From Methylobacterium sp. 10 (GTDB lineage: Bacteria; Pseudomonadota; Alphaproteobacteria; Rhizobiales; Beijerinckiaceae), in contig NZ_KI912577.1 of the NCBI RefSeq assembly GCF_000519085.1, positions 69,501 through 133,500 of the forward strand: 64,000 nt of DNA, written 5' to 3'. The notes beneath the pieces were generated by a model. It was not told where the DNA came from and did not search any database. It saw only the letters and a program-made list of their open reading frames with translations. This document shows positions 49,846 through 60,346 of this stretch, piece by piece. The position numbers were made by a program, and so were the translations under genes. Position 1 is the stretch's first letter. Every line of letters begins with the position of its first letter.

Positions 49846-50393
49846 GGCGGCACGCCTTTCCCAGTAATACACGCCTGCATTGCAAGAACGCTGCCGACGG
49901 TCGCAGCGGAGAATCTCGTTCCCTATCCGGCGCTTGGGAAGAACGCAGCACCGCGAGGGTGTTCCGCGCGGCATATCCTGCCGGGCCATCAATGCCGACG
50001 ATTGCGGTGGTACGGGATGGCCCGCCCTGATTTCCAGGTGTCCTCGACCGGATCCATCGGTCGACGATCCGGGGAGTATGGACCGTCCCCACCCATCACC
50101 TCATCCTGAAGCGCCGCAGCGTTGCGGAGGCCTCGAAGGAGGGGTCCAGCTCGCGCGGCGAGCACGGAAGGGCTCCTTCGAGGCCACTGCGCGGCGCCCC
50201 AGGATGAAGTCGCGCTTCGGTCAGGAGAGCAGCGGCCGGGGGCGAACGAGAACAGCGGGGCTGCGCTCGGGGAGCCAGTCCGCAAGCGATCGGAAGCCAC
50301 CACGCGGTCGTCGTCGTCTCCATCGCTGCCCCCAGCCCGGAATGCCGATACAGTCGCGGCGAATGCGAATCGCAGCGGAGACAGGGCACGGTC
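49846..50393. other. Intergenic region with a palindromic repeat
   Basis: About 550 bases between the divergent small helical protein and the monooxygenase gene. No protein-like frame is supported. The stretch 50101-50207 is a palindromic repeat. The rest contains the two divergent promoters, but I see no certain elements. Confidence 0.5.
50101..50207. repeat. 107-bp palindromic intergenic repeat (tcatcctg ... caggatga)
   Basis: Outer arms TCATCCTG (50101-50108) and CAGGATGA (50200-50207); inner arms CCTCGAAGGA (50131-50140) and TCCTTCGAGG (50174-50183), exact complements. A REP/BIME-like element, similar in build to that at 10701 but with different inner arms. Confidence 0.75.
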
Positions 50394-51860
50394 ATGCTTC
50401 AAGCGCTCATCGTCGGAGCCGGCCCGGTCGGCCTCACCCTCGCCGCAGAACTCGCCCGATACGGCATCGGCCTCCGCCTGATCGACAAGAGCCCGCGGCC
50501 GACGCAGACCTCGAAGGCCCTCGTGGTCTGGGCGCGCACCCTCGAACTCATGGACCGGATGGGCTGCAAGCAGGCCTTCCTCGATACCGGCCTGCGCGCC
50601 CACGGGGCGACCCTGCGCAGCGGCGGCAGCATCCTCGGCCATGCCCGGTTCGAGGCGATCGACAGCGCCTACAACTTCGCCCTCATGATCCCGCAGCGGG
50701 AGACCGAGCGCCTGCTGATCGACCATCTCGACACCTTCGGTGTCGCGGTCGAGCGCGAGGTGGAACTCGTGAGCTTCAGACAAGCCGACGGCCACGTCGA
50801 GGCGACGCTGCGCCATGCGGACGGTGCCGAGGAGAGCGTGTCCGCCTCCTGGCTGATCGGCTGCGACGGCGCGCACAGCACCGTGCGGCACGGGCTCGAT
50901 CTCGCCTTCGAAGGCACGGCCCAGGGGGACGACTGGCTCCTCGCCGACATCCGCGTGGAGGGCGACGGCGCACCGCCCGGCGACGAGATCGCAACTTATC
51001 TCCACCGCGACGGGCCGCTGGTGGTCTTCCCCATCCCCGGCGGCCGCGCACGGCTGATCGCCGCGATCGGCAAGACCGATCCGGCGCATCCGCGCCCGGA
51101 TCCGACCCTCGACGAGGTTCAGGCCCTGGCGGACCGGCGGGCGGGCGGGTTCCGTGTCGCCGATCCGGTCTGGCTCACGCATTTTCGCATCAACGAGCGC
51201 AAGGTCTCGCATTACGCGCAGAAGCGTGCCGTCCTCGCCGGCGACGCGGCGCATATCCACAGTCCGGCCGGTGGCCAGGGCATGAATACCGGCATGCAGG
51301 ATGCCATCAATCTCGCCTGGAAACTGGCGATGGTGGAGAGGCGACAGGCCGCGCCGTCCCTCCTCGACAGCTACAGCCCCGAGCGCAACGCCGTCGGCGA
51401 CATAGTTTTGCGCAATGCCGGCCGGCTCACCGATATGGCGACCCTCTCGAACCCCGTGGCGCAGGGACTGCGCAACCTCGCGATCCGCTTCATGCTCGGC
51501 TTCCACGCCGTGCAGGACAAGATGGCGGCTACGATGAGCGAGGTCGAGATCGCCTATGCCGGGAGTTCGCTCTCTGACGGCCCCGAGGCGGGGATGCGCT
51601 GGGCACCGGCGCAGGATGACGGAAAGCCCCCCGGCTCAGGATCGGTGCCGCTCTTCGTCCTCTACGCGGCGGATACGGTACGGGGCGCCACGTTCACCGC
51701 GGAGTTTCCCGCCCTCGTCGAGCCGACGCCGCGACGCCCGCCCGACGGCGACCGGCTGATCCTCGTCCGGCCCGACGGCTATGTCGGCTTTTCCGGCACG
51801 GCCGAGTCCTGGGACGAGGCCGAAGGCTATCTCGCGCGGCTGAGCCCCGACCGGCCCTGA
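50394..51860 (+). CDS. FAD-dependent monooxygenase (PheA/TfdB-type aromatic hydroxylase family)
   Basis: A 488-residue flavoprotein of the group A aromatic hydroxylases. The FAD loop is IVGAGPVGLTLAAELARYG at the start, the NAD(P)H/FAD DG motif is ASWLIGCDGAHSTVRH, and the second FAD motif is VLAGDAAHIHSPAGGQG, followed by MNTGMQDAINLAWKLAMV. The C-terminal part (from about 380) is a thioredoxin-like fold, as in PheA/TfdB relatives. The substrate is not known. The ATG at 50394 opens on the FAD loop. It converges on a DUF3429 gene 4 bases away, and no regulator or ring-cleavage enzyme is adjacent. Confidence 0.9.
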   Translation: MLQALIVGAGPVGLTLAAELARYGIGLRLIDKSPRPTQTSKALVVWARTLELMDRMGCKQAFLDTGLRAHGATLRSGGSILGHARFEAIDSAYNFALMIPQRETERLLIDHLDTFGVAVEREVELVSFRQADGHVEATLRHADGAEESVSASWLIGCDGAHSTVRHGLDLAFEGTAQGDDWLLADIRVEGDGAPPGDEIATYLHRDGPLVVFPIPGGRARLIAAIGKTDPAHPRPDPTLDEVQALADRRAGGFRVADPVWLTHFRINERKVSHYAQKRAVLAGDAAHIHSPAGGQGMNTGMQDAINLAWKLAMVERRQAAPSLLDSYSPERNAVGDIVLRNAGRLTDMATLSNPVAQGLRNLAIRFMLGFHAVQDKMAATMSEVEIAYAGSSLSDGPEAGMRWAPAQDDGKPPGSGSVPLFVLYAADTVRGATFTAEFPALVEPTPRRPPDGDRLILVRPDGYVGFSGTAESWDEAEGYLARLSPDRP

Positions 51861-51864
51861 ATCC

Positions 51865-52302
51865 TCACGCCGCGATCAGCAGGGCGCAGCCGGCCACCAC
51901 CGACAGGATGAGGCGGAGGCGCCCGAGCCAGCTCGGAACGAGGCAGCGCCGGACGAGGTCGAGATCGATGAAGCCCCAGCCGAGGACGAGCAGCCCCAGC
52001 ACGCGCAGGTCCCACGGCACGGGACAGGCGAGCGCCGCCCAGGCGATGAGAGAGGGCAGGATGGCGATGACGTAGTCGCGCCCGCCCGCGTCGCCCGACG
52101 CGGCCGCGCCCCAGCGGATGCCGCCGAGGAACGAGGCGATGACCGCGCCATAGGTGGAGAGGATGGTGCGCGGGGCCAGCCCGACATTGCCGAGACCGCC
52201 ATCGCTGCCGCTGAGGGAGAGAACTGCGAAACCCAGAAAGGGAATGAGGCCGGCGACGCCGAGAACGAGGGCTGACGTCGGTATGGGCGTCACACGCGCC
52301 AT
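51865..52302 (-). CDS. DUF3429 family membrane protein
   Basis: A 145-residue integral membrane protein with about five hydrophobic segments (for example ALVLGVAGLIPFLGFAVLSL, IAILPSLIAWAALACPVPW, VLGLLVLGWGFIDLDLV). The family core YGAVIASFLGGIRWGAA is diagnostic of DUF3429. Function unknown. The ATG at 52302 places the first helix at residue 11. It stands alone, converging on the monooxygenase gene and lying 217 bases downstream of the podJ-like stop on the same strand. Confidence 0.85.
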   Translation of the reverse strand: MARVTPIPTSALVLGVAGLIPFLGFAVLSLSGSDGGLGNVGLAPRTILSTYGAVIASFLGGIRWGAAASGDAGGRDYVIAILPSLIAWAALACPVPWDLRVLGLLVLGWGFIDLDLVRRCLVPSWLGRLRLILSVVAGCALLIAA

Positions 52303-52519
52303 CGAATCTCCGGCTCCGTTATCCGCGACCCGGGAGGCAGGACCGCATCGGCTTCGATCATATACACGGTTGCGACCGCCCGAAACGACGACCCGACGCC
52401 ACGCCGCCGACGCGCGGCCGCCCCTCCGAAAACCGGATAAGGCTTTCATTTAAAACGCCATTTCGCCCTGGCGCGGCGTCCTTCCCGACCATGCGCGTCG
52501 CTATCACGCGCGGCCGATG

Positions 52520-55500
52520 TCATGCGCCCGTGCTGCGGCGCGGCGCGGGCACCGGCGCGGCGGGGGGCGGAGCGCCGATCAGGCTCATCGACCCGTCCAC
52601 CCCGGTGCCGGTCGGCGCGGGAGGCTCGTTCACGGCCGGGACCGACGCCTTTGGTTTGAAGGCGGTGCTCAGCTTCTGGGCCACGACGAGATCCTTCGGC
52701 GGGAGCTTCGCGGCGACGTCGTCGCGCTTCCGGCCCGCATCGTCGTCGCCCTGGGCCGCCGCGGCGGAGAACCAGAGGTAGGACTGGACGAGATCCTGCT
52801 GCACACCGAGGCCGCGCGCGTACAGGACGGCGAGGTTGTACTGGCTGTCGCGCATGCCGTATTCGGCGCCGCGCCGGAACCATTGCGAGGCCGTGGTATA
52901 GTCCGGCTTGCCGTTCGCGGCGGGGTTCTCGGCATAGACCACGGCGAGGTTGTGCATCGAGCGGGCATGGCCCTGCTCCGCCGCGCGCCCGTACCAGAGC
53001 TTGGCCTGGGAGAGGTCGCGCACCACCCCCGAACCCTTCTCGTAGAGGCCGCCGAGCTTGTACTGCGCCGGGGCGTAGCCGGCATCGGCCAGAGCCTCGA
53101 AAAGCTTTGCCGCCACGGCGAAATCACGGGGCATGCCGCGGCCTTCGAGGGCGCGGGCGGCGAGGTCGTAGACGGAGGCGCCGTCGCCGTCGAGAGCGGC
53201 CTTGCGAAGCTGCGCAAGTCCGGTGGGCACGGCCGCGAGATCGCCTGCCAGGCTGTGCAGCGCGGCGACCTTGGGCACGGAGCGCTGAAGCGGTTGAGCC
53301 ACGGATTCGGCCGGAGCGGTGACCGGGACGGCCGACGGCGGGGCGGCTTCGGAAATCGACTGGGTGGTCTCCGGGTCCGGCCGGGCGGCCGTTTCCGTGC
53401 TGACGTTCGAGGTGCCTGCCGCCGATGTGCCTGCCGTGGACGTGCCTGCCGTGGACGTGCCTGCCGTGGACGTGCCGACCGTGGCGGTGGGGGTCTTGTC
53501 CGGGCTCTCGGACGGCTCGGCCGGAGCGGCCGTCGTCGCGGCGACCTGAGGGGCGGACGCGTTCGCTTCGGTGCGGCGGGTGTTGATGGCCTGCAGCGCG
53601 CCCAGCGCCAGGACGATGGCGGCGAGACCCAGCAGCAGCGGCTTGCGGCGCTTGTCGAGTTCGGCGCGCAGCCGCGCACCCCGCCCGGGGACGGGGGTTT
53701 CGGCGGCGGCGTCGGAGGAGGAACGGCCGCGCATCTCGGGCGACCGGGCGGCCTCTGCCGCCTCGTTCTGCGCCGCCTGCGCCGCGCGCCGGGCGGCGGC
53801 GATGAAGCTCGTCTTGATGTCGCTCTCGCTCGGCGCGACGGCATCTGCAGCAGACCGGCCCGAGTTCGGGCGCCGGGTGCCGGGCTCGAGGGGCTCGTCC
53901 GTCACATGGCCGAGTTCCAAGGATTGCGTCGGAGGGCTGACCCGCAGGGCCTCGGGACGCCGAAGCCCGGCGCCGGTCTGCATCGGCGCACGCTCGTCCA
54001 GACGGCCGGTGGCGACCGCGAGGCGCTCGGCGAGGTCATGGGTCGATAGGGAGCGGCTGGCGGAGAGCGCTCCGCCATCCGCCAGGGCGCCGAGTTGCCC
54101 GACGAGCTTGTGGAGGGTCGAGTGGACGCCGTCGAGGGTCGCCTGCATCCGCTGCTCGGAGGCGGCCTGCTGCGTGCGAAGGTCGGCGAGGCTGGCCTTG
54201 AGCAGTTCGAGTTCCCCGGTATCGCCGGTGGTGCCGATGCTCCCGGCGACGGCGTTGCGTGCCGCACGCTCGACGGCGGCCTCGATCGGCGCCTCGTCGC
54301 GCAGCGCCGAGACCTGGGCCAAAAGATCGGACATCGTCCGCTCGAGCCCGGCGAGGGCCGGGTCGGCGTCCCGCGTGTCGATGCGGCTGGCGAGCGCCAG
54401 GACCTGCTTCTCCAGGGCATCCAGCCCCTCGGCGCGCGGCCCGACGGGTCCGCCCACACGGTCGAGCTTCTCGGCGAGGTCGTGGAGCATGCCGTGGATC
54501 GAGGCGAGGTCGCCGCCGGGAATGACCGGCCGGCGCAGGGTCTCGCCGAGGTCTTCGAGACGGCCGATCAGGTCGCCGACGGGATTGACGCTGGCCCGCT
54601 CGACCTTGTCGGCCAGGGCGTCGATGCGCACGATGATCGCGTCCGAGTTGCCGCCGCCGCCGGAGGCGCCTTCCCGCAGGGCGTCGAGCTTGGCGCCCAT
54701 CGCCTGGATCTGTTCCTCGATCCCCCCCGATTGAGGAGTCCGCAATCCGGTGCGGATCTCTTCGAGGAGGGGCCGCAGCTCGGCCATGTTGGTCCCGTCG
54801 CCGCCCTGCAGCTCGGTGATCTGGGCGCTGATGGCCTGGAGGCCCTGCGCGAGGCTCTGGATCCGCTCCGGCCCGGCCAGGGCGGCGATCAGGCGGCGGA
54901 TCTCGTCGAGCTCGCGGAACAGGTTGCCGAGCTCGTCGCGGTCGGCGAAGCCCGGCGTGCTGTTGTTGAGCGCGCCGTCGACCTTCGCTGCGAGGCGCTC
55001 CACGTCGCTGGCGACGCGGGCATGGACGTTCTCGGCCACATCGTCGGCGAGACGGGTGACCTGCACGCGGATCAACTCGATCGGGGCCGCGATGGCGGCG
55101 AGGTCGGCCGGCTCCTGAGCGCGCTGGACCCCGGTGACGAGGGAGCGCATGGCCTGTTCGAGGGCACCGACGTCGCGACCCGTGGCGAGGCCGCCGATCG
55201 ATTCGCGCAGTCGGCTCGTCTCGGCCTGCAATTCGGAAATGGCGGGCGACGGCATCCGGAGAGCGGTGCCGCTCGCCTTGCCTTGGGCGGGCGCCCCGTC
55301 GGAATCGAGTTCGCGCTGACGCTGACGGATCTCGGCGACGGCATCGCGGACCTCCGCCTCCGCCGGGCGGCCGCGCCGACCGATCGGCCGCGGGGACGCC
55401 AGCTGCTCACCGAGTTCGACCATGCGGCGCTCGATCTGACCCAGGCGTTCGGCCATCTGTGCCGCCGGGGACAGGCCGGCATCGAGAACGGTGCTGATCC

Positions 55501-56035
55501 GGGCCTCGATCTCCTCGATCGCCCTCGTCGCCGTCTCCTGCGAGGCCTGCTGGTCCTGACCGATCTTGTGGTCGATCTGGTCGAGACGCCGCATCATCTC
55601 GGCGATGGAGGTGGTGAACGGCTCGGTCGGATCCGGCGCGGCGGCGGCAACTTCGGCGGGGGAAGCGACTTCGGCGGGGGAAGCGACTTCAGCAAAGGAA
55701 GCGACTTCGGTGGCGGCAGCGATTTCGGCGGCGGGCTCGGCCTTCGGGGAGGATCCCGGAGCGGGCCCGACGTCGGATGAGGGTTCGGGAACGGCGGCGA
55801 TCTCCACCGGGACGGATGTCACCGGCGACGTGGCCTGACCTTCCGGGCGGGGCCGGACCGGATGCTGTATGGACGAGGAGGTGCGGGAACGGCGCGCCTT
55901 GGGCTTCTGATCCGGCGACACGATCGACGCGATCCAGGCCTCCACCGGCACGCCGGCGCGGCGCGCCACGTCGCGCGCGGCGTCGAGGACTTCCGGGTCG
56001 AACTCGTCCAGGTTGAGCGTGGCGTTGCGTTTCAT
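52520..56035 (-). CDS. podJ: PodJ-like polar localization protein (coiled coil, membrane segment, Sel1 repeats)
   Basis: A 1171-residue protein. It starts MKRNATLNLDEFDPEVLDAA, the conserved short N-terminal domain of PodJ-type proteins. A long helical and coiled-coil region fills residues about 110-640. A membrane segment lies at about 797-818 (KPLLLGLAAIVLALGALQA). A low-complexity part with Thr/Ala/Ser repeats follows, and then at 945-1115 Sel1-like repeats (AQYKLGGLYEKGSGVVRD, YGRAAEQGHARSMHNLAV, WFRRGAEYGMRDSQYNLAVL) that would be periplasmic. This order, N-domain, coils, membrane helix and Sel1, is that of PodJ, which marks a cell pole and recruits other proteins. Agrobacterium PodJ affects polar growth transition. 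A CtrA-like box lies 116 bases upstream. Confidence 0.75.
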   Translation of the reverse strand: MKRNATLNLDEFDPEVLDAARDVARRAGVPVEAWIASIVSPDQKPKARRSRTSSSIQHPVRPRPEGQATSPVTSVPVEIAAVPEPSSDVGPAPGSSPKAEPAAEIAAATEVASFAEVASPAEVASPAEVAAAAPDPTEPFTTSIAEMMRRLDQIDHKIGQDQQASQETATRAIEEIEARISTVLDAGLSPAAQMAERLGQIERRMVELGEQLASPRPIGRRGRPAEAEVRDAVAEIRQRQRELDSDGAPAQGKASGTALRMPSPAISELQAETSRLRESIGGLATGRDVGALEQAMRSLVTGVQRAQEPADLAAIAAPIELIRVQVTRLADDVAENVHARVASDVERLAAKVDGALNNSTPGFADRDELGNLFRELDEIRRLIAALAGPERIQSLAQGLQAISAQITELQGGDGTNMAELRPLLEEIRTGLRTPQSGGIEEQIQAMGAKLDALREGASGGGGNSDAIIVRIDALADKVERASVNPVGDLIGRLEDLGETLRRPVIPGGDLASIHGMLHDLAEKLDRVGGPVGPRAEGLDALEKQVLALASRIDTRDADPALAGLERTMSDLLAQVSALRDEAPIEAAVERAARNAVAGSIGTTGDTGELELLKASLADLRTQQAASEQRMQATLDGVHSTLHKLVGQLGALADGGALSASRSLSTHDLAERLAVATGRLDERAPMQTGAGLRRPEALRVSPPTQSLELGHVTDEPLEPGTRRPNSGRSAADAVAPSESDIKTSFIAAARRAAQAAQNEAAEAARSPEMRGRSSSDAAAETPVPGRGARLRAELDKRRKPLLLGLAAIVLALGALQAINTRRTEANASAPQVAATTAAPAEPSESPDKTPTATVGTSTAGTSTAGTSTAGTSAAGTSNVSTETAARPDPETTQSISEAAPPSAVPVTAPAESVAQPLQRSVPKVAALHSLAGDLAAVPTGLAQLRKAALDGDGASVYDLAARALEGRGMPRDFAVAAKLFEALADAGYAPAQYKLGGLYEKGSGVVRDLSQAKLWYGRAAEQGHARSMHNLAVVYAENPAANGKPDYTTASQWFRRGAEYGMRDSQYNLAVLYARGLGVQQDLVQSYLWFSAAAAQGDDDAGRKRDDVAAKLPPKDLVVAQKLSTAFKPKASVPAVNEPPAPTGTGVDGSMSLIGAPPPAAPVPAPRRSTGA
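53412..53486 (-). repeat. Five tandem 15-bp repeats in the PodJ-like gene
   Basis: Units at 53412, 53427, 53442, 53457 and 53472; three are identical (plus-strand GTGCCTGCCGTGGAC) and two differ. On the coding strand they encode a Thr-Ser/Ala-Gly series (TAGTS-type repeats) in the periplasmic linker. It is a simple slippage-prone array. Confidence 0.85.
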
Positions 56036-56150
56036 CGTCAAACCCGGGGCAGCGAGGTCCGTGACCCAATCCGACGTGTCGTTGTGCAACGTGGAAGTGT
56101 CGCAGCGGCAGGCAAACGGATCGATTGCCCACGACATTTGATACTCTTGG

Positions 56151-56165
56151 TAAACAGCCGGTTAA
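56151..56165. promoter_or_regulatory. CtrA-like box upstream of the PodJ-like gene (one mismatch)
   Basis: Plus strand TAAACAGCCGGTTAA; minus strand TTAACCGGCTGTTTA(C), i.e. TTAA-N7-TTTA, one mismatch from TTAA-N7-TTAA. It lies 116-130 bases upstream of the podJ start. The same spacing and mismatch is seen at 30029. Confidence 0.4.
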
Positions 56166-56318
56166 GTCCTGTGCCAAACTGGCCATATCTCCTCATGGCG
56201 ACGCAGGAAGAGGCCCCCTTTCCCTGCCCACCACGATAGTTTATATATGAACCATCAAGCGCGCCGTGGCTTCCGAGCCGAATCGAGCACGCGGTGGGAC
56301 AGGCGGAGGACCGACGAG

Positions 56319-58106
56319 ATGCCGAGTTACCGGGCACCGGTGGAGAACGTTCAGTTTCTCCTCGACGACGTCTTCGCTTTCCACGGCCGCAACAACCTGC
56401 GCGGGTTTTCCGATGCGTCGCCCGACCTGATCCAGGCCGTCCTCACCGAGGGTGCCAAGCTCGCGGAGGAGGTGCTTAGCCCCCTCAATGCCATCGGCGA
56501 TAGGCAGGGCTGCACCCGGCACGCCGACGGCAGCGTCTCCACGCCGGACGGGTTCAAGGCCGGCTACGACGCCTATGCCGCGGGCGGCTGGATGGGCATT
56601 GCCGTGCCGGAGGAGTACGGTGGCCAGGGCCTGCCGCACACGATCAACACCGCGATCTCGGAATTCGCCTCGTCGGCCAATCTGGCGCTGACGATGTATC
56701 CGGGCCTGACGCAGGGAGCGATGGCCGCCCTTCTCGTCCACGGGTCTCAGGAGCAGAAGGCGACCTACCTGCCCAGGATGGTGGAAGGCGCCTGGACCGG
56801 CACCATGAACCTCACCGAGCCTCATTGCGGCACGGATCTCGGGCTCCTCAAGACCAAGGCGGTGCCGAACGGCGACGGCTCCTACAGCCTCACCGGCACC
56901 AAGATCTTCATCTCGGCCGGCGAGCACGACCTGTCGGAGAACATCGTCCATCTCGTCATCGCCCGGATCGAGGGCGCGCCGGCCGGCACGAAGGGCATCT
57001 CCCTGTTCGTGGTGCCGAAATTCCTCGTCGATGCGGATGGCTCGGTGGGCGAGCGGAACGGCGTTTCCTGCGGCTCCCTCGAACACAAGATGGGCATCCA
57101 CGGCAATTCCACCTGCGTCATGAACTACGACGGCGCCAGGGGCTGGCTCGTCGGCCAGGAGAATCGCGGCCTCAACGCGATGTTCGTGATGATGAACGAG
57201 GCGCGCCTCGCGGTGGGCGTCCAGGGTCTCGCCCAGTCGGAGGTCGCCTACCAGAACGCGGTGGCCTACGCGAAAGACCGGCTCCAAGGCCGCTCGCTGA
57301 CGGGGGCGAAGGCCCCCGACAAGGCCGCCGACCCGATCATCGTCCACCCGGACGTGCGCCGGACCCTGATGGGGATCCGCGCCTTCAACGAGGCCGCCCG
57401 CGCCCTTGTGCTGTGGACCGCGCTCCAGGCCGATATCGGACACCGCTCCGACGATGCGGCCGAGCGCCAGAAGGCCGAGGATCACATGGGCCTGATGACC
57501 CCGGTGGTGAAGGGCGTGCTCACGGACAAGGGGTTCGACAACGCGGTGGCGGCCCAGCAGCTCTTCGGCGGCCACGGCTACATCGAGGAATGGGGCATGT
57601 CGCAATTCGTGCGCGATGCCCGCATCGCCATGATCTACGAGGGCGCCAACGGCATCCAGGCCATGGACCTGATCGGCCGCAAGCTGCCCAAGGACGGCGG
57701 CCGGGCGATGATGGGCTTCCTCGGCGAGGTCCAGGCCTTCATCAAGGACCATGCCGAGGTGGAGGGCATGGCGCCGTTCACCGCGCCGCTCCAGGCCGGC
57801 CTGAACGACCTGCAGGGCGCCACCATGTGGTTCATGCAGAATGCGTTCTCCAAGCCCGACAATGCGGGGGCCGGCGCCACCGACTACATGCACCTCCTCG
57901 GCCTCGTCGCCATGGGCTACATGTGGGCCCGGATCGCCAAGGCGGCGCTCTCGCGGATCGCGGACGGTCGTGCGCAGGACATGGACGACAAGCTCGTCAC
58001 CGGCCGCTTCTACATGGAGCGGACGCTGCCCGAGACCGCCCTGCGGCTCGCGCGGATCAAGGCCGGGGCCGAGACGACCATGGCGCTCGGCGCCGAGGCG
58101 TTTTAG
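56319..58106 (+). CDS. Acyl-CoA dehydrogenase (C-terminal-extended, FadE-like)
   Basis: A 595-residue flavoenzyme that introduces the first double bond in beta-oxidation. It begins MPSYRAPVENVQFLLDDVFA, the N-terminal signature of the DmdC/long acyl-CoA dehydrogenase group with an added C-terminal domain. Seen: VPEEYGGQGLPHTIN, MNLTEPHCGTDLGLLKTKA with the FAD-binding loops, RLAVGVQGLAQSEVAYQNA, and the catalytic glutamate in IAMIYEGANGIQAMDLIGRK. The last 130 residues are the extra helical domain. The start at 56319 has GGAGGA upstream. It is followed by a 92-bp palindromic repeat and the thiolase gene on the same strand, so the fatty-acid genes are near but not tightly joined. Confidence 0.9.
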   Translation: MPSYRAPVENVQFLLDDVFAFHGRNNLRGFSDASPDLIQAVLTEGAKLAEEVLSPLNAIGDRQGCTRHADGSVSTPDGFKAGYDAYAAGGWMGIAVPEEYGGQGLPHTINTAISEFASSANLALTMYPGLTQGAMAALLVHGSQEQKATYLPRMVEGAWTGTMNLTEPHCGTDLGLLKTKAVPNGDGSYSLTGTKIFISAGEHDLSENIVHLVIARIEGAPAGTKGISLFVVPKFLVDADGSVGERNGVSCGSLEHKMGIHGNSTCVMNYDGARGWLVGQENRGLNAMFVMMNEARLAVGVQGLAQSEVAYQNAVAYAKDRLQGRSLTGAKAPDKAADPIIVHPDVRRTLMGIRAFNEAARALVLWTALQADIGHRSDDAAERQKAEDHMGLMTPVVKGVLTDKGFDNAVAAQQLFGGHGYIEEWGMSQFVRDARIAMIYEGANGIQAMDLIGRKLPKDGGRAMMGFLGEVQAFIKDHAEVEGMAPFTAPLQAGLNDLQGATMWFMQNAFSKPDNAGAGATDYMHLLGLVAMGYMWARIAKAALSRIADGRAQDMDDKLVTGRFYMERTLPETALRLARIKAGAETTMALGAEAF

Positions 58107-58228
58107 AGCGATGCAACGAATGTCCCCCCGCTTCCGCGAGGGTCGTCCTGTTCACAAGTGCCGATGGGGACGCCACCCTCGTCGGGACATCGACAACTGC
58201 TCGGTCGGCCTCGAAGCACTGTGGAGCC

Positions 58229-58320
58229 CCCTCTCCTGGAAGGAGAGGGTTGGGGTGAGGTGTGGTCCATCGCCGGATAGGTCACACACCTCACCCTGTC
58301 CCTCTCCTTCCAGGAGAGGG
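58229..58320. repeat. 92-bp palindromic intergenic repeat, copy 2
   Basis: Arms CCCTCTCCTGGAAGGAGAGGG (from 58229) and CCCTCTCCTTCCAGGAGAGGG (ending 58320), the same length and arm sequence as at 33533-33624, but its inner part is in reverse orientation. It fills part of the 297-base gap between the acyl-CoA dehydrogenase and the thiolase; the rest of that gap shows no gene. Confidence 0.9.
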
Positions 58321-58403
58321 GACCCGCGAAACTTTTGAATCCGGCGGTCACACGGGGCGGGTCCGAGCCCGAGCCGCCAGGGTCAGGAAACAAGGAAGCG
58401 CAT

Positions 58404-59612
<1,209 letters not shown>

Positions 59613-59713
59613 TGGGGCGCCGTCCCTCCCAAACCCTTCGAAACGCTGCTAAACGGCGCACTCCCGCCGCCGATGCCGGCGGCGCAATTATAAACACCGG
59701 GAGACACGCCACG

Positions 59714-60202
59714 ATGACACGCCTTCTCGCGACCCTGATGCTGACGACCGCGCTCTGCGTACCCTTCGCCGCCCGCGCGGACGACGCCGCCGACCGCATC
59801 GCGGTCGCCAAGGATCTGGTTCAGAAGACCCTGATCAAGAACCTCGAAACCGGGTTCACCGGCGCTCTGGAAAAGACCGTGCAGCCGATGCCCGAGGACA
59901 AGGCCGAGGCCATCCGCAAGGAGGTTCGCGCCGAGTTCGACAAGCAGCGCGAGGTCATGATCGAGGGATTGTCGAAGGCCTATGCCGAGAAGTTCAATCT
60001 CGACGAGCTCAAGCATCTCAGCGGCATCTACGACGACAAGATCTACCAGAAGTTCCAGGCTATCAATTCGGACCCGGCCTCGACCGTCACGGTGATCTCG
60101 CAGGGCGCCGTCACCAAGATCCTGAACATGCTGGCCATCGCCTCGGCCGGCGACAGGCCGGCGGGCGCACCGCCGCTGCCGGGAACGGCGCCGGCCAAGT
60201 AG
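59714..60202 (+). CDS. DUF2059 family exported protein
   Basis: A 162-residue exported protein with a signal peptide (RLLATLMLTTALCVPFAARA; cleavage at about residue 22). The mature part is helical (DDAADRIAVAKDLVQKTLI) and matches DUF2059, with a typical FNLDELKHLSGIYDDKIYQKF block and a C-terminal Pro/Gly-rich end. Members are periplasmic and of unknown function. The ATG at 59714 starts the signal peptide; the small hairpin at 59665-59684 precedes it. A hairpin at 60257 follows it. It interrupts the fatty-acid oxidation genes and has no obvious link to them. Confidence 0.8.
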   Translation: MTRLLATLMLTTALCVPFAARADDAADRIAVAKDLVQKTLIKNLETGFTGALEKTVQPMPEDKAEAIRKEVRAEFDKQREVMIEGLSKAYAEKFNLDELKHLSGIYDDKIYQKFQAINSDPASTVTVISQGAVTKILNMLAIASAGDRPAGAPPLPGTAPAK

Positions 60203-60256
60203 AACCCGGCCGGGAAGTCGAAGCCGATTGGGGTAACTCCTGCGGAGAGACCGATT

Positions 60257-60285
60257 GCAGGGCCGCCACCGTCCGGTGGCCCTGC
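60257..60285. terminator. Hairpin between the convergent DUF2059 and EAL genes
   Basis: GCAGGG (60257-60262) pairs with CCCTGC (60280-60285) and CCACC (60266-60270) with GGTGG (60275-60279), with a CCG bulge and loop GTCC. It has no T-run. Position between converging genes makes a bidirectional stop likely. Confidence 0.45.
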
Positions 60286-60346
60286 ATGAGAATGATGGCG
60301 CAGAGCGTCCAGCCAAGGCGGCGCGGCGGGCGTTGCGTGGAGAGCG

